This document shows, one piece after another, positions 1 to 10,632 of a stretch of DNA of 64,000 bases. Location of the stretch: the NCBI GenBank assembly GCA_022560025.1, contig JAFISE010000046.1, forward strand, positions 1 to 64,000. Reading direction: 5' to 3'. The translations under genes were made by a program, and so were the position numbers. Source of the stretch: Stagonosporopsis chrysanthemi. Taxonomy: Eukaryota; Ascomycota; Dothideomycetes; Pleosporales; Didymellaceae. Within the stretch, counting starts at the first letter, position 1. Every line of letters begins with the position of its first letter. The notes under the pieces were generated by a model that did no database searches, was not told the origin of the DNA, and saw only the letters and a program-made list of their open reading frames with translations.

Positions 1-1601
1 ACGTATCTGTGATGCAGCTGAGGCAAGAGATGCTCTATAGGATGAGGAAGCAACACCAGACCACCAACACGTGATCTGCTTCTCATAACCGTCACACTTA
101 CAGAAGGCCATGGGTCCAAAAGCATTCACGCGCGCTGCCTCATCCGCATTTGTCCACGTGAGCCCTCAAACTTGCATAGCTTGTTCTTGTGCAAAGTTCA
201 GGTTACGAACGCCAAGTTGAATGTCTCTAGGGCTTGGATCATAGAGAAATAGCAGCATCTCTGCCACCGCTCGGTATTGCTGTGCCGCTGCTGTGGGCAA
301 ATAGGTGAGCGCAGAACGCACAGGACGGTCTTCCATGGGTCTTTCTTACTTTGATACGGCTTTAACATCCACAGCGACGGGAACGGGTTGCCCTCTTTAG
401 CCGCATGGCTGAAAGGTTCAAATTCTGTGGGCAAGTCTCTCTTCCACTTCACCAGCTCTGATTGCAATGACTTCCAGTGCACGACCCGGTCTTGAAGTAG
501 CTGCTGCTGAGCGTTGTGTGTAAAGCAGAAGTTGATAGTCTTTGCCAAGATATAGCAAATCTCATCGGATGGATGGGTGCCCTGAAGATAGTCGCGCGTA
601 TGACTGTCAAAAACCTGGCCCATGCGAACGCTTCGACACTGGATAAGCGCGACTGTGATCTCCTCACGGAGATAATTCCAAGCGCCGACTTGCAATATGC
701 CCGACTGCGAAAAGTCTATGGGGCTACTTGTGGCGTACGAGTAGGCGCCGAGGAGATGGCTCTCCATTTCTAAGCTTCCTGTCCGGCGTGAGACCTGCGC
801 GTTATAGAAACTGCTGCGCACTCACCGTTGATAAGCTCATACGATCTGAGCAGACATGCTGCAGCCAGCTTGCTATCCCGTGATGTGTTATCGATGACCT
901 CTATCGAATGTAGTATATCAGTCATACACGCAGCATGGAAAGCTGTCGCAACCTCACCATACATACCGTGCAGCTTGTTGAAGTGGCGAGCAGAGAAAGC
1001 AATGACCGCCTTGAAGAGGACTGGATTATGCAAAGCTACCTCTGGTACAACGAGAAAAAGTACGCCTTGGATCGTTCAAATCGTACCACGCTGCAAGAGC
1101 TGCGATCTAATATGCGAACAGCTTCGTAATATCGAGGTTTTGCAGTGCTGCAGCGGGGTCGGTACATGCTAAAGCATGGACAACTTTCAAAGGTAAAGGC
1201 TGTCGAAGAGATGAGAGATGAGGGCGTTGACGATGCTCTGTAATGATGATACTCTTCAACAGAGTATAGAGCTCAGTCAGTATACATGGTAAGTGTTGTT
1301 TGACCTTACACGCAGGTTGGCTCACTTTGATCACCTGGATTACAACTCCGTTCTGAGATCGTAACTTCACCTGACGCTGGGCTTGCGATCGCAAAACGAA
1401 CCGTGGGATTCGGTCGAGTGCACTCGCGGCTCTCAATGGCACACTTCCTACATACAGGAAGCTGTCCATCGCCTGCACAAATGTTTCATCTTGGTCTAAG
1501 AAAGGGCGCGTGCAAAGCTTACACTTGATCCTACGCCGGAGGCAAGTAGCGCAGGTTCTGAGGTCAGCGCTATTTCGCGCATGTTGGCAGAAATATTGCA
1601 A
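1..1601 (-). pseudogene. Zn2Cys6 transcription factor pseudogene (Fungal_trans_2-like), partial at the window edge
   Basis: Seen: reading leftwards, an exon ending at 1523 gives CATCLRRRIK. An intron (1522-1473) follows, and the next exon from 1472 restores C-D then CRKC and a final Cys, completing a Zn2Cys6 DNA-binding cluster. Further exons read as a fungal regulator middle domain: LFKAVIAFSARHF near 1000, then ELING joined across the intron 825-779 to SLEMESHLLGAYSYA, then AWNYLREEI. An intron at 349-291 precedes AAQQYRAVAEMLL. Three lesions interrupt it: an in-frame TAG at 1109-1107 between FAY and IAALAAWYDLND; a frame change at a five-base homopolymer (1055-1059) between WYDLNDPRRTF and LVVPEVALHNP; and an in-frame TGA at 168-166, after which matching sequence (NADEAARVNAFGPMAF) continues in frame. 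Family knowledge: such proteins are nuclear regulators. Inference: it is a decayed gene. The start codon and the 3' end are not resolved. Confidence 0.72.
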
Positions 1602-1871
1602 ACCATGCTGGTAAGGTCAGTGGTCGATTGCGAAACTGTGGGTCATCAACTGACAGTTTGGTGGCACTGCTCTCGGTATGGGAGAGTCAACTCATGTTAC
1701 CGAAAGAGAATATTATGAGCCTAACCGAGGCTTTTTTTTGACGTGATATCGCAGAGTAGATGGCGTAAGTAAGGAAAACCATGCTAGAAAGTTGAGATCT
1801 CACCAGTAGAGAAACGCGCTTACACGATGAAGCTACCGTTAGCGGCCCCCCTAATCTTTACAGGTACGTCA

Positions 1872-2066
1872 AGGTATGTCGCAGTGAGTGCAAGCAGTGC
1901 GGGAAGATTTGAGGATTGAACTGAGGTTCTATTGGGTGAAGCTACGAACAGTATGTATACATGGGTAGCTGTAAACAGCGCTAGTGCAGGAGAGGCAGCC
2001 TCGTCTCACCAGAGGTGAGGTGCAACTGCACGTGAGGCAGGAGATGCCCTCAACCGTGACAAGGTA
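1872..2066 (+). mobile_element. Solo-LTR-like element, copy 1, with target-site duplication AGGTA
   Basis: The element is 1877-2061 (185 bp). It begins TGTCGCAGTG and ends CCGTGACA, so it has the TG..CA ends and short terminal inverted repeat (TGTC..GACA) of a long terminal repeat. It is flanked directly by AGGTA at 1872-1876 and AGGTA at 2062-2066, a perfect 5-bp target-site duplication. The reverse complement of 32022-32206 matches it at 184 of 185 positions by eye; the one difference is T here and C there, at about 1930. No internal retrotransposon coding sequence adjoins it. It lies upstream of the decayed regulator and beyond the 3' end of the decayed LPGELR-motif gene. A small non-autonomous element with the same ends is the alternative. 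Confidence 0.85.
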
Positions 2067-2295
2067 CGCTAAAATCAAGGGGTAATTAGAATCTACGGGC
2101 CCGATCGCATTACGAAATGGGAATTAGACGGTAACCAGCAAAGAAAGTAACTTTGTGCACGTCATCAACACGTTGTTCACCCGGTCATTCGCGAACCACT
2201 TGAGCAGCACCAGCGAACTGATTAAATCGAGTTTGACCAACCTACTCAACATGACATTTCAATCGCTACGATGCCTCATTTTGGTTCCGTGAAGC

Positions 2296-3086
2296 TTAGT
2301 GCCGCTCAACAGTGATCTCGACCGCATCCTCAATGCAACTGCAATCCCACCCAAACATTAAATTTGTACAGAACGCTTTCGATAAATATACAGACATCAG
2401 CGTGGCATTCCTCCTCATTATGATATCCAAACGGGTCAATTTTAGTTTATAGAACCGTACAGTCACGGCTCTCAGCCCAGATTTGAGCCAGTACTCGCTG
2501 CCATCACCGCGCTGGGAAAGCTTTGCTACTGTCTCCATCATCGCCACAATCTCGTGCGCGACCTTGGAAGCATGATACGGAGGCACAATCCGGAGGTCTA
2601 TCTTGGCACCTGGAGATACGTAGATCAAGCGCATAAGGGGAAGCATATCGAGCTCGACACCTGCGCGCGCGTGACGTGTCAGTTCCAGGACCAAATTTGT
2701 CCGGTAGTGCGCCAGGTTATGAAAAGGTGGTAAGACTTTTGCCGAGACCAGATCTTGAGAAGACAAACGTGTCGAGATACGTAGCCACGTGAACCATAGA
2801 TACGCCAATACGTTGTTCGACGCAGAGCATAAGCGACTCATGTCGCAGTAAGCGGCACACCCATGTCAGCGCGTCCCAGGAGAGTGGACGTGTCTCACTG
2901 TTATGATGTACGTAGCGAAGACGTACGACTGTGCGTGTAGATGGAATAATGTAGCTGTAGATCTTTGGGCGTAATTAGCATGTGTACGAGATGAGTCGCT
3001 GGGGAACCCTAGAATAACATACCACCAGGAAGAGTCAGAAGGGTGGATTTTCGGCTCTTGGCTGTTCTGTCTGTGAGTGCGGACAT
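2296..3086 (-). pseudogene. LPGELR-motif (F-box-like/2EXR-like) protein pseudogene
   Basis: Seen: an ATG at 3086-3084 opens a 64-nt first exon ending in TLLTLPG and a GTATGT donor after 3023. The continuation would be E-LRPKIYSYIIP at about 2976, matching the family's LPGELRNxIY core. However, the bases where the acceptor AG should stand (2978-2977) read CT, and a TAA lies in frame there. The frame then runs through WVCRLLRHESLMLCVEQR to VFSRSGLGK and changes at an A4 run (2740-2737 on the opposite strand) into LAHYRTNLVLEL, continuing to a stop at 2296. An intact relative at 28584-29456 has its intron at exactly the same codon (LPG|ELR). Inference: acceptor loss plus a single-base frameshift inactivated it. 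The cellular function of this family is not known to me. Confidence 0.7.
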
Positions 3087-3890
3087 CCTGTTCGGGGTAG
3101 AAATGTGTAAGCGCGCAAGTTGAGGATTTAAACAAATTGAGGGGCTATGACTAGACACAAGGAGATTCTAAGGAATAGCTTGTGGGTCTTGAGTGAAAGC
3201 CATTGCATTTACTGAAGTTGCGATTGCAGCGGATCAATTGCGGTGAAAGTATCAAAGCAAGTGAATCGAATGACCGACGCGTCCGCGATAACAGCGTCGA
3301 ATGTGTGCTTGCATCATAAAAATCACTGTGGTGGTGTGATGCGATTATTGATTGCTGATGAAAACTCTCTGCACAGTCTGAAGCTACACAGACAAAAACA
3401 AAACATACACGGTGCTATCGAAAAGTGACTATGCATTGTTTTCGTGCGTGTATTGAACAACCAATCCGAAAATAGACAGAATATTGGTAAGTGCCGGTCG
3501 TTGCGAGGATCGCGTCTGATCGCTTCACCAAGTTCACTGTGCCTCTCAGGCCGCAAGTGATCTTTGTATAGTGATTGCTCATGTTGACCGTGTGACATCA
3601 AGTGTGCGTATACTTGTGTGTATTGCGAGCGTGAAAATGCTATTCAAAGCACCGAAGACCACAGGCAATGAACACATACACAAAGGCATGTTCCGAAGAC
3701 AGCAGGGTCATGATCTGCCGCGAAGTCTCCCGCGGAGTCGAAGTGTGGGCCAGATCGTGCCTGATCATGAGTCGTACGACCGGGGTGCGGGTGCAGACAC
3801 CCGAACCACAAACAAGTGGCGAGATCGCATCGCGTCCCGCGCGACTAATTGTTTCGTGCATTATTAGTTCAGAGGTAGCGATTATCGATT
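3087..3890. other. Intergenic, no gene seen
   Basis: Between the 3' end of the rhodopsin-domain gene and the start of the decayed LPGELR gene. Short open frames occur on both strands, but none shows a recognisable motif or a plausible exon join. Confidence 0.5.
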
Positions 3891-5509
3891 TCAGGTCCAA
3901 GTTTGCCATTCGGGCTTGCGCTGGTTGGCGCTTTGCTGAGAATGGAAATCAGAACGGCAGCCTTCATCGCGTCGCTCTTCGGCGATAATCGGCCATTCGG
4001 GATGTACAGGTATCTGTGGTGATCGAGACTGGCGAAGGAAAGACACTAACGACTTCATCGAGCGTGGCGATTTTGGCATAGCTGGTAGCGCCTCGATATC
4101 TGTCCCACTCGGGATACCGGGAGAGTTCAGACTTGAAACTTGCGAATTGCGCCCGGTGGTGAAGTTCCCCAACTCTATATCATCGTAGTAATGAGCGCAG
4201 ATCATGTCCATGGTATCTACTGATTCGCGTAGATCACGGTGTGCCGGTTTGACCATTGTGGAGAGTGCTGGTGGGTGATCGACGTGGACTTGTTTCTGAA
4301 CCTGTACACCGCCATGCCGATCGACAGAGATGTTTGTGTGAGGCTCAGATAGGTAACCATCCCTACTGTGCGAACTGCTAGAGTTGGAGAAGAAGCTCGA
4401 GAGTTTTTCTTTCAGCAGCCCCGCTGAAGACTTGCTGGACTGTGTTCCAGAGAGTTGATTCTTTTGTTCGGAATCTGCTGACTGTTTGGCACTTGAAGTG
4501 AGTTTGTCGTGGAAGAAGTGTTTGAAGAAGACCTTGAGCGTAGGGGCATTGGCACAGAAACAGCCTACATGCAGCTCCAGCAAAGTGACGGTGAATAGAT
4601 CCCAGGTGACCCAGGTGACGTCGTAAGTCTCAAAAAACGTTCGCCAGCTGTAGTAAGCGCGCATGGCTCCCAGGGCTGCAACGCCATATCCAATGGCAAA
4701 GATGCCGAACAAAGCAATCTTCTGGCGCACCGGAATACGGAGATTCCAGTACAAGAACGTTGGCAACACGGCAGTGATGAGGTCCTGGAGCGTTGAGACA
4801 ACACTTGCCACGAAAACATCTGCTCCCTCGTTGAAACACCGGTACTGATAACCTCTCAATATCTTGGTGGAGTTAACCTGATCCCAGAATGCTGATATTG
4901 GTTGGCATCCAAGGATAGGCGCCAGCGTGAAAGCGACAGTGGATGTAGCAATGAAGCCGATTGTGATCCAGGTTGCCCACCGGAAGCGGTTCGAAACGAC
5001 GCGGGAAGACAAGCGTCGGTAGAACAGTAGGATTGATATCTTGATCAAACCAGATGCGATGCAGAAGAGGCACAGGATTGCAAGAACGTATTTACGCGAG
5101 ACCACAACGCCTTCAGGATTCCTGAATACGTTCAAGTCCCAGATGTGCCGATCAAAACCACTGCGAGCTGCTACTTGATGTTAGAGAGTCAACAATCATG
5201 GATAGAGTAACATACCGATCGGGAAAAGTGCTGTAAGTGCAATTGTAGGTATCTGACGCTCGTTAATTAATTGCTTGTGTCGGGTACTGCATAACGTACG
5301 GTGCCAGCTATGACTAGCCAATCGTCCCAACCAGGACTGCGCTGATGGAAGATTCTGACCCAAAGGCGTGCCATCAACATGGCAAAGGTAATGGGACCAA
5401 ATATGGATGAGAGTATGAGTATGGTGTTTGGCCTCGTGGTTGGGTTGACGTAGTTGGGTCTCGGCCATTGCAGGATCTCTTCGATCGGAGGATGAATACC
5501 TCCTGGCAT
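3891..5509 (-). CDS. Fungal rhodopsin-domain integral membrane protein
   Basis: Exons 5509-5300, 5252-5216 and 5167-3891 sum to 508 codons (507 residues). The N-terminus carries the family signature: RPNYVNP, a first membrane helix, RLWVRIF, then GWDDWLVIAG. Exon 2 supplies TALFPI and exon 3 continues through RHIWDL, SGLIKISILLFYRRL and CQPISAFWD, with about seven hydrophobic segments ending near residue 290. A hydrophilic Ser-rich tail of about 200 residues follows. Known: the Fung_rhodopsin (formerly DUF3723/SAT4-like) family is a large group of seven-helix proteins in Pezizomycotina, named by sequence resemblance; most members have no proven ligand and no retinal-binding role. It probably acts in the plasma membrane or an internal membrane. 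The start was chosen as the first ATG before the conserved RPN motif; alternatives upstream are not excluded. Confidence 0.88.
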
Positions 5510-8030
5510 GATGCGAACAGAGATCAAAGTTGTGTCTGGTACAGATCAAGTTTGCATGTACAGAGAGAGGATATTCTTGTAGAGATGTATTCCTGTAGAC
5601 ATGGAAAGTGGTCATGACTGGGAATTGCCTGCCATTAAAACGCCACGACCTGTGGAGACGGATCACTAATGGGGGTGTGGGCCTTAGAGGGGAACGGTGT
5701 CAAAGCTGCAAAGTGCCTTGCTTCTGCCAAAAAAACCATAGTTTCAGACAGTGCGCCTGGGAGTCAGGCCCCTACATTTCTGAAGTTGCGCTTTTCCGGA
5801 TTACAGCCTGCCCGATGTGTTTTCGATCATGCGGTGTTACAGAGTAGATTTTGACAGTGACAGTCGACGCCCAGTACTGCAGGTTGCCCAATAAAGAATT
5901 GTTGTTGCACGTCCGAAGGAACCCGCGCAATATGTGACACCTGCACATGCAGGGGACCCGCTTGGCAATTGAGTTCGCACCGTTGCGGATGGACCAGCTT
6001 AGCGTGGTATTGAGGGCATGTCGATTGGCGGAGATTAATGGTACAACCACTGGGCACGTACCTAGCCATTGAAGATCGGCCCAGGTACTAGAGTACTTAG
6101 TAGTCCTTCTGTCATTGTCTTCGGAGCCCCCTGTGCCCCTTTGAGCGCGATGCCGCTGACTTGAATCGCGGTCGATGCAACAACGATGGCGATCGTCATA
6201 GATTCAAGGTCGTGTGCTGTGAAAACAGTGCTTGCGGCATCTTGCACGGCGAATTTTGTAGCGCTAGTGTTTTTGAGACTTGCTTTTATCTAACGTCTGA
6301 AATCGAACGGGTGTTGATGCGGTTTTGGATGCTTTGGGAATAAGTGGAGTGGATTGCCACGAGGAATACAGCGGGACCTTACTCTTTAGAGTTTGGCTTG
6401 AAACGGCTTTAGACTTTTGGGGCCGCCATGCACCACTTGCGGCATCATTACCATCATTACCAACAACCAAGGCGACAATTGTGCAGATCGATTCTTTGGA
6501 TATATCAGTCGTTCCCAGAATACTATTGGAGGATGTGCAATCTTGTAAATTTGAACTGGTTCAAGGCCAAGTAATACCATCAACCTCACCTACACATGAA
6601 GAGCGTTGTACCGAAAATTCACTAATCACAGGTCGCGAGGCGTGAAAGCCGTTGCACTCAGCACGACCCGCGACGCAAAAAAGCAAGTGCACACTGGGGG
6701 CTCCGCAGCCCCGAACAGTTGGATGACACGCGAAGGATCGCTGCTCGTCTGTAGTGCCCCTCTATCGGAATAATGTCGCTTTTGGTCAAACAAACAACGC
6801 GCCTGTCTAGACACCGATGCAAAGCTCCCAAACAGATTGTCAATGTCAGTGAAATGTTGCTTTTGGCGTGGCATACGATAGGCATCCGTAATGATGCGCG
6901 TATAAATCCACTGCCTCTTCTGGACGAGTGCATGCAAGATCAAGCAGCACCTGCAGCATCATGCAGATTGACTAGGTCACCGTGGACCCAGTTGCTGTTA
7001 CATGGTTCAAATGGCAGTGACTTTCCCGCACTTTTGCAGACTAATCTCAAGCCGAGTGGAAGCAAAGCCACGGCATGCTGGTAGGTACCTGCGGGGACCG
7101 ACTTCACGACTAAAAAGCACTATACCCACGGCGCCATGGTGGTGATGGGTTTGTGTATGTAGCACGTTAGGCGTTCAGTACACTGAATCGGGCCGCCGTC
7201 TCATAACGCGGAGGCATGCCGCTGGTGATGGCACTTGAGTGAAGATAAGAACCGGATTCCTCAAGGATCAGCGGAAGAGGGGCTCCATACGCTATCGAAA
7301 AGTGACTCTTCGGATGTTGATGCATGAGCGACAAGTGCTCGAGATGAAGGTTAAGACTCTGGCGAGCTTTTCTTACCTAATGCATGCAGGCGCATGGTGC
7401 CAATTTCCCATCCTACGCGCCGCTTCGGAATGAAGAACCCTCAAGACACGCGGCAATGTTTGCTTTGCTATCGTCGCGCAAGATTCACGAACAAAAGTTC
7501 CGACATGTACCGGTACTTGGTTCAACGGGCGGACACATTCTACAAGACCACAAGGTATCTCATCGCCCCACACCTTGGCACGGCCCGACAAAGAAAAGCA
7601 CTGTCATCTTCTGAACGGTGACTCAGATTACGGCCTTCACTAGTCGCAGAAAAATTTCCATGTTGTGTAGGTATCTGTCATTTTTAGGCTGTGTGGCTAT
7701 GTCAAGAGAAGGTTGAGTGCTTGAATGATGTTGTAGATCACGTGACTTTTAGCCCCCAGCCTCTCCCCACCAGCATTCTGCCAAGGTCACTTTACACAGA
7801 GCATCCAATCGCGGTTCTCTTCATTTATCAAATACAGGCATTATGGAGAGGCAATTCGTATGTCCAAGGAGATGAGGGGCTGCCACTCGTGGGCATGGCA
7901 GCCGATTCTCCGTCTCACCTCAGCAGTGGGCAGCCTTACGATCGAGACGCACAACGTCAGCAATCCTATGCAGGCACAATTTAGCCGCAACAACAGCTTC
8001 TTTTTCGTAAGGTGTTAGGATTTCTCCAGC
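5510..8030. other. 2.5-kb gap, no gene seen
   Basis: Several open frames of 60-106 codons overlap on both strands with no family signature and no consistent splice joins. The 3' half must hold the promoter of the beta-lactamase-fold gene, and the left end holds that of the rhodopsin-domain gene. I see no transposase, reverse transcriptase or tandem repeat here. Confidence 0.4.
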
Positions 8031-9319
8031 ATGTCTTCCCCGTCTTTCGAACAAACAGTCCAGCAGGCTGTGCGGCCAAGTCCGGATCGCCTCCTATCTG
8101 GAGTGGCGCTTGCAGCAGCTTCAATCAGAGAAGGTGCGAAACCAATAAAAATATCAAAGTCATCGTGTACTTCACGGACTGACCGCCGCGGGCAGATGTA
8201 CCAGACTACCTGGCAGCGTACGGCACTTTGAAGCCTTCCCCTTCGCCCGCAGTAACCACAAAAACGGTCATGTGGATGGCATCATGCGTCAAATTGGCTA
8301 CCACAATTGCGGCGCTACAGTGCGTCGAGCGTGGACTCTTCTCGCTAGACTCCACAGACGACATCGAGCGCCTCATACCCGAATGGGCGAATCCTGAAGT
8401 CCTCTCCTTCGACGGAGATGCCAAACCTATCTTAACCCCAGCGAAAGAAAAAATCACCCTGAGACGCCTACTAAACCACACGAGTGGCCTGACGTATGAC
8501 TTCATGCCTCCCCTCCTCCAATGGCGCCAGTCGCGCAACGAGGCGTGGCAGTCCATGCGCGGCCCAATCCAAGAATGCTTTGTGCACCCGCTCATCTTCG
8601 AGCCGGGCTCAGCTTTTGCGTATGGGCCTAGTCTCGATGTCGCTGGGCTGATGGTCGCGCGAGCAAACAAAATCTCTCTCTCGGCTTACATGCGGCAGAA
8701 CATTTTTGACGTACTGGGCATGCACGATACTTCGTTCCACGTGTCACACAACAACATCGCGGAACGACTGATGCCCTTATCGGCTCGATCATCGCCTGAT
8801 GGGCCGCTGGAGGAAGTCGATCCTGAGAAGTCGATGTTGAAACAGCCTGTCGACGCGAAGGACGAGTACGGTGGTGCGGGATTGTTTGGCACAGCGGAAG
8901 ATTACCTCGAGTTGCTGAAAAGCATCCTAAGAGGCGATGGGAGGCTGCTCACGTCTCAGAGCGCGGACATCATGTTCCAGCCATCTCTATCGCCTGAGTC
9001 CAAGGAGGCTTTGCACAACGTCCTCTCTATTCCGGACATGGCGAAGATTATGATTCCAGGCGAGCCTCTTGTCGGCGCTCCAGGGGGCGGCGATTGGAAC
9101 CATAGTCTTGGTGGGCTAATCGGTCTCCACGAAAGCGATGATGGATTCGAGTCGCAGTGGTTGCAATGGGTGGGGGGCCCTAATCTCAAGTGGTGGATTG
9201 ACAGGAAGGGCGGAACTTGCGGATTCTATGCCACGCAGCTATTCCCTCCGGGCGAGTCAAAGGCTGTCCATCTGCAGAAGATGTTTCAGAAGGAGGTGGT
9301 GAGGAGATTCCAGGCGTGA
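8031..9319 (+). CDS. Beta-lactamase/transpeptidase-fold serine hydrolase
   Basis: Exons 8031-8133 and 8196-9319 give 409 codons (408 residues). The join turns IRE-G into IRE-D-VPDYLAAYG and keeps phase, with a branch-like ACTGAC inside the intron. The nucleophile motif is SCVK (S-x-x-K) near residue 64, in the typical fungal context MWMASCVKLATTIAALQ. The second catalytic Tyr is probably in FAYGPS near residue 178, and GGTCGFYATQLFPPG near the end occupies the place of the third motif. NHTSGLTYDF is also characteristic. Known: fungal members of this class C-like family include esterases and acyltransferases such as LovD, and true beta-lactam hydrolysis is rare. No signal peptide is visible, so the protein is probably cytosolic. 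It ends about 130 bp from the 3' end of the convergent SDR gene, and the substrate cannot be read from the sequence. Confidence 0.9.
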
Positions 9320-9446
9320 ACGCACGTTGTTGTATCTCGATGAAAGTCACCATATATAGTCATCAGCTCAATCTGCTATACACGCAAACCGACGTCCGCG
9401 CCTGCTCAACGGATGGTCTATTATGAGATTTTCCCCATCTCTCTCC

Positions 9447-10345
9447 CTACGGCAATACATACCCTCCATCGATCAAATAATCACTCCCCGTCACATAACT
9501 ACTTGCTTCACTCGCCAAAAAGAGATAAACCCCCTTAATCTCCCTCGTACTCCCCTGCCTCCCCAGGGGAATCATCCTCAACCCCTCGGTAATAACCTTC
9601 GGGCCAGCGCCCATCTTCGTATCGAAGAACCCAGGACTCACCACGTTCACTCTCGCAAACTCCCTCCACTCGCGCGCCAAGCTCTTGCCCATATGCGTGA
9701 TGAACGCCTTGCTGCCGTTGTAAATCGGCTGGTCGACCGGCACGTTGACAATGTGCGAGCTGATCGAGCCGGTGAGGATCAAGTTGCCGAAGCCCTGGCG
9801 CTGGAAGATAGCGCCGGCGTATTTGGCGCAGTAGACGGGGCCGTCGACGTTGACGGCCATGAGGTTGCGGTACGAGTCCAGAGATTGGGCGAGGAGGGGC
9901 TGGGAATCCCCGGTCCCGGCGTTGGCGACGAAGACGTCGACTTTGCCGAAGTCGGAGACGACTTGGTTGAGGGTCGATTCTACGGCGGTGGGGTCTGTGA
10001 TGTTGACGCTGTAGGCTTTTGTTTGTACGCTGTATTGGGAGGCGAGGCGCTCTGCGCGCTTCTCGGCTTCAGGGTTGCTGCATTGGCTTGTTAGCAAAAC
10101 TACTCTGCTGGTTCCAGGTGCTGGCGCTGAAACGAGAAGACGTACGAATTGTACCATAGCGCGACATTGCCGCCAGCTTCTGCCATTGCGTCCGCAACTG
10201 CGCCGCCGATGCCCTCTGCGGCGCCAGTGACGACAATGACTTTGCCCTTCATACTGAACTGCTCAAGCACATTGGAGGGACCTGAGGGCACCGGCTTGGG
10301 AAAGCCTGCGCGCGGCGTTTGGCATTCTTCGATGGACATAGACAT
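9447..10345 (-). CDS. Short-chain dehydrogenase/reductase, sorbose/xylulose reductase-like
   Basis: Exons 10345-10146 and 10077-9447 give 277 codons (276 residues). The intron joins ALWYNS to NPEAEKRAERL. The Rossmann motif TGAAEGIG lies near residue 40, followed by ANAG, the catalytic Ser in GSISS, and Tyr-x-x-x-Lys in YNGSK. The C-terminus PLGRQGSTREI...GSDYLIDGGY is typical of the fungal SOU1-like or NADP-mannitol dehydrogenase-like group. Known: such enzymes reduce ketoses or carbonyl compounds with NADPH in the cytosol. Inference: a polyol or ketose reductase is the best guess, although the family is broad and substrate is not fixed by these motifs. A cluster of GC-rich CreA-like boxes lies about 240-290 bp upstream, which would fit carbon-source control. 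Confidence 0.9.
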
Positions 10346-10587
10346 GATTGCGGTGTTTCGATGCTCAGTTCACGGTACCCCAAAACAAGATTGAGATTAG
10401 AAGGGTGCAGCACTAAAGACTGTTATATACTCGTAGAACTCAATGGCATGACGGAAAAAAGTGGCGATCTCGGGTCTCAGTGCTCCAAGACATTGAGGCT
10501 CTTAACAGCCCCAGTCGGCCCCGCGGGTCGGCGACGTCACCGACGCAATGTTTGCTTGGTGTTGCGGACTTTTGTCGTCCGACACTG

Positions 10588-10632
10588 GCGGGGCGGGTGC
10601 CGTATTGAGGGTTGAAGTGGGGTGGTGTGGGG
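10588..10632 (+). promoter_or_regulatory. Cluster of CreA/Mig1-like SYGGRG boxes upstream of the SDR gene
   Basis: GCGGGG at 10588-10593, GTGGGG at 10617-10622 and GTGGGG at 10627-10632 all match the SYGGRG carbon-catabolite repressor consensus within 45 bp, 243-287 bp upstream of the SDR start codon. The local sequence is GC-rich, so chance matches are possible. C2H2 stress-response factors could use the same boxes. Confidence 0.3.

Noticed and set aside
3410..7300. 17-nt direct repeat GCTATCGAAAAGTGACT near 3413 and 7281
   Set aside because: The match does not extend on either side and no duplicated flanks are seen; one chance match of this length in 64 kb is not surprising.
9423..10094. 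223-codon open frame opposite the SDR gene
   Set aside because: Antisense of exon 2 of the SDR gene, whose catalytic motifs are unambiguous.
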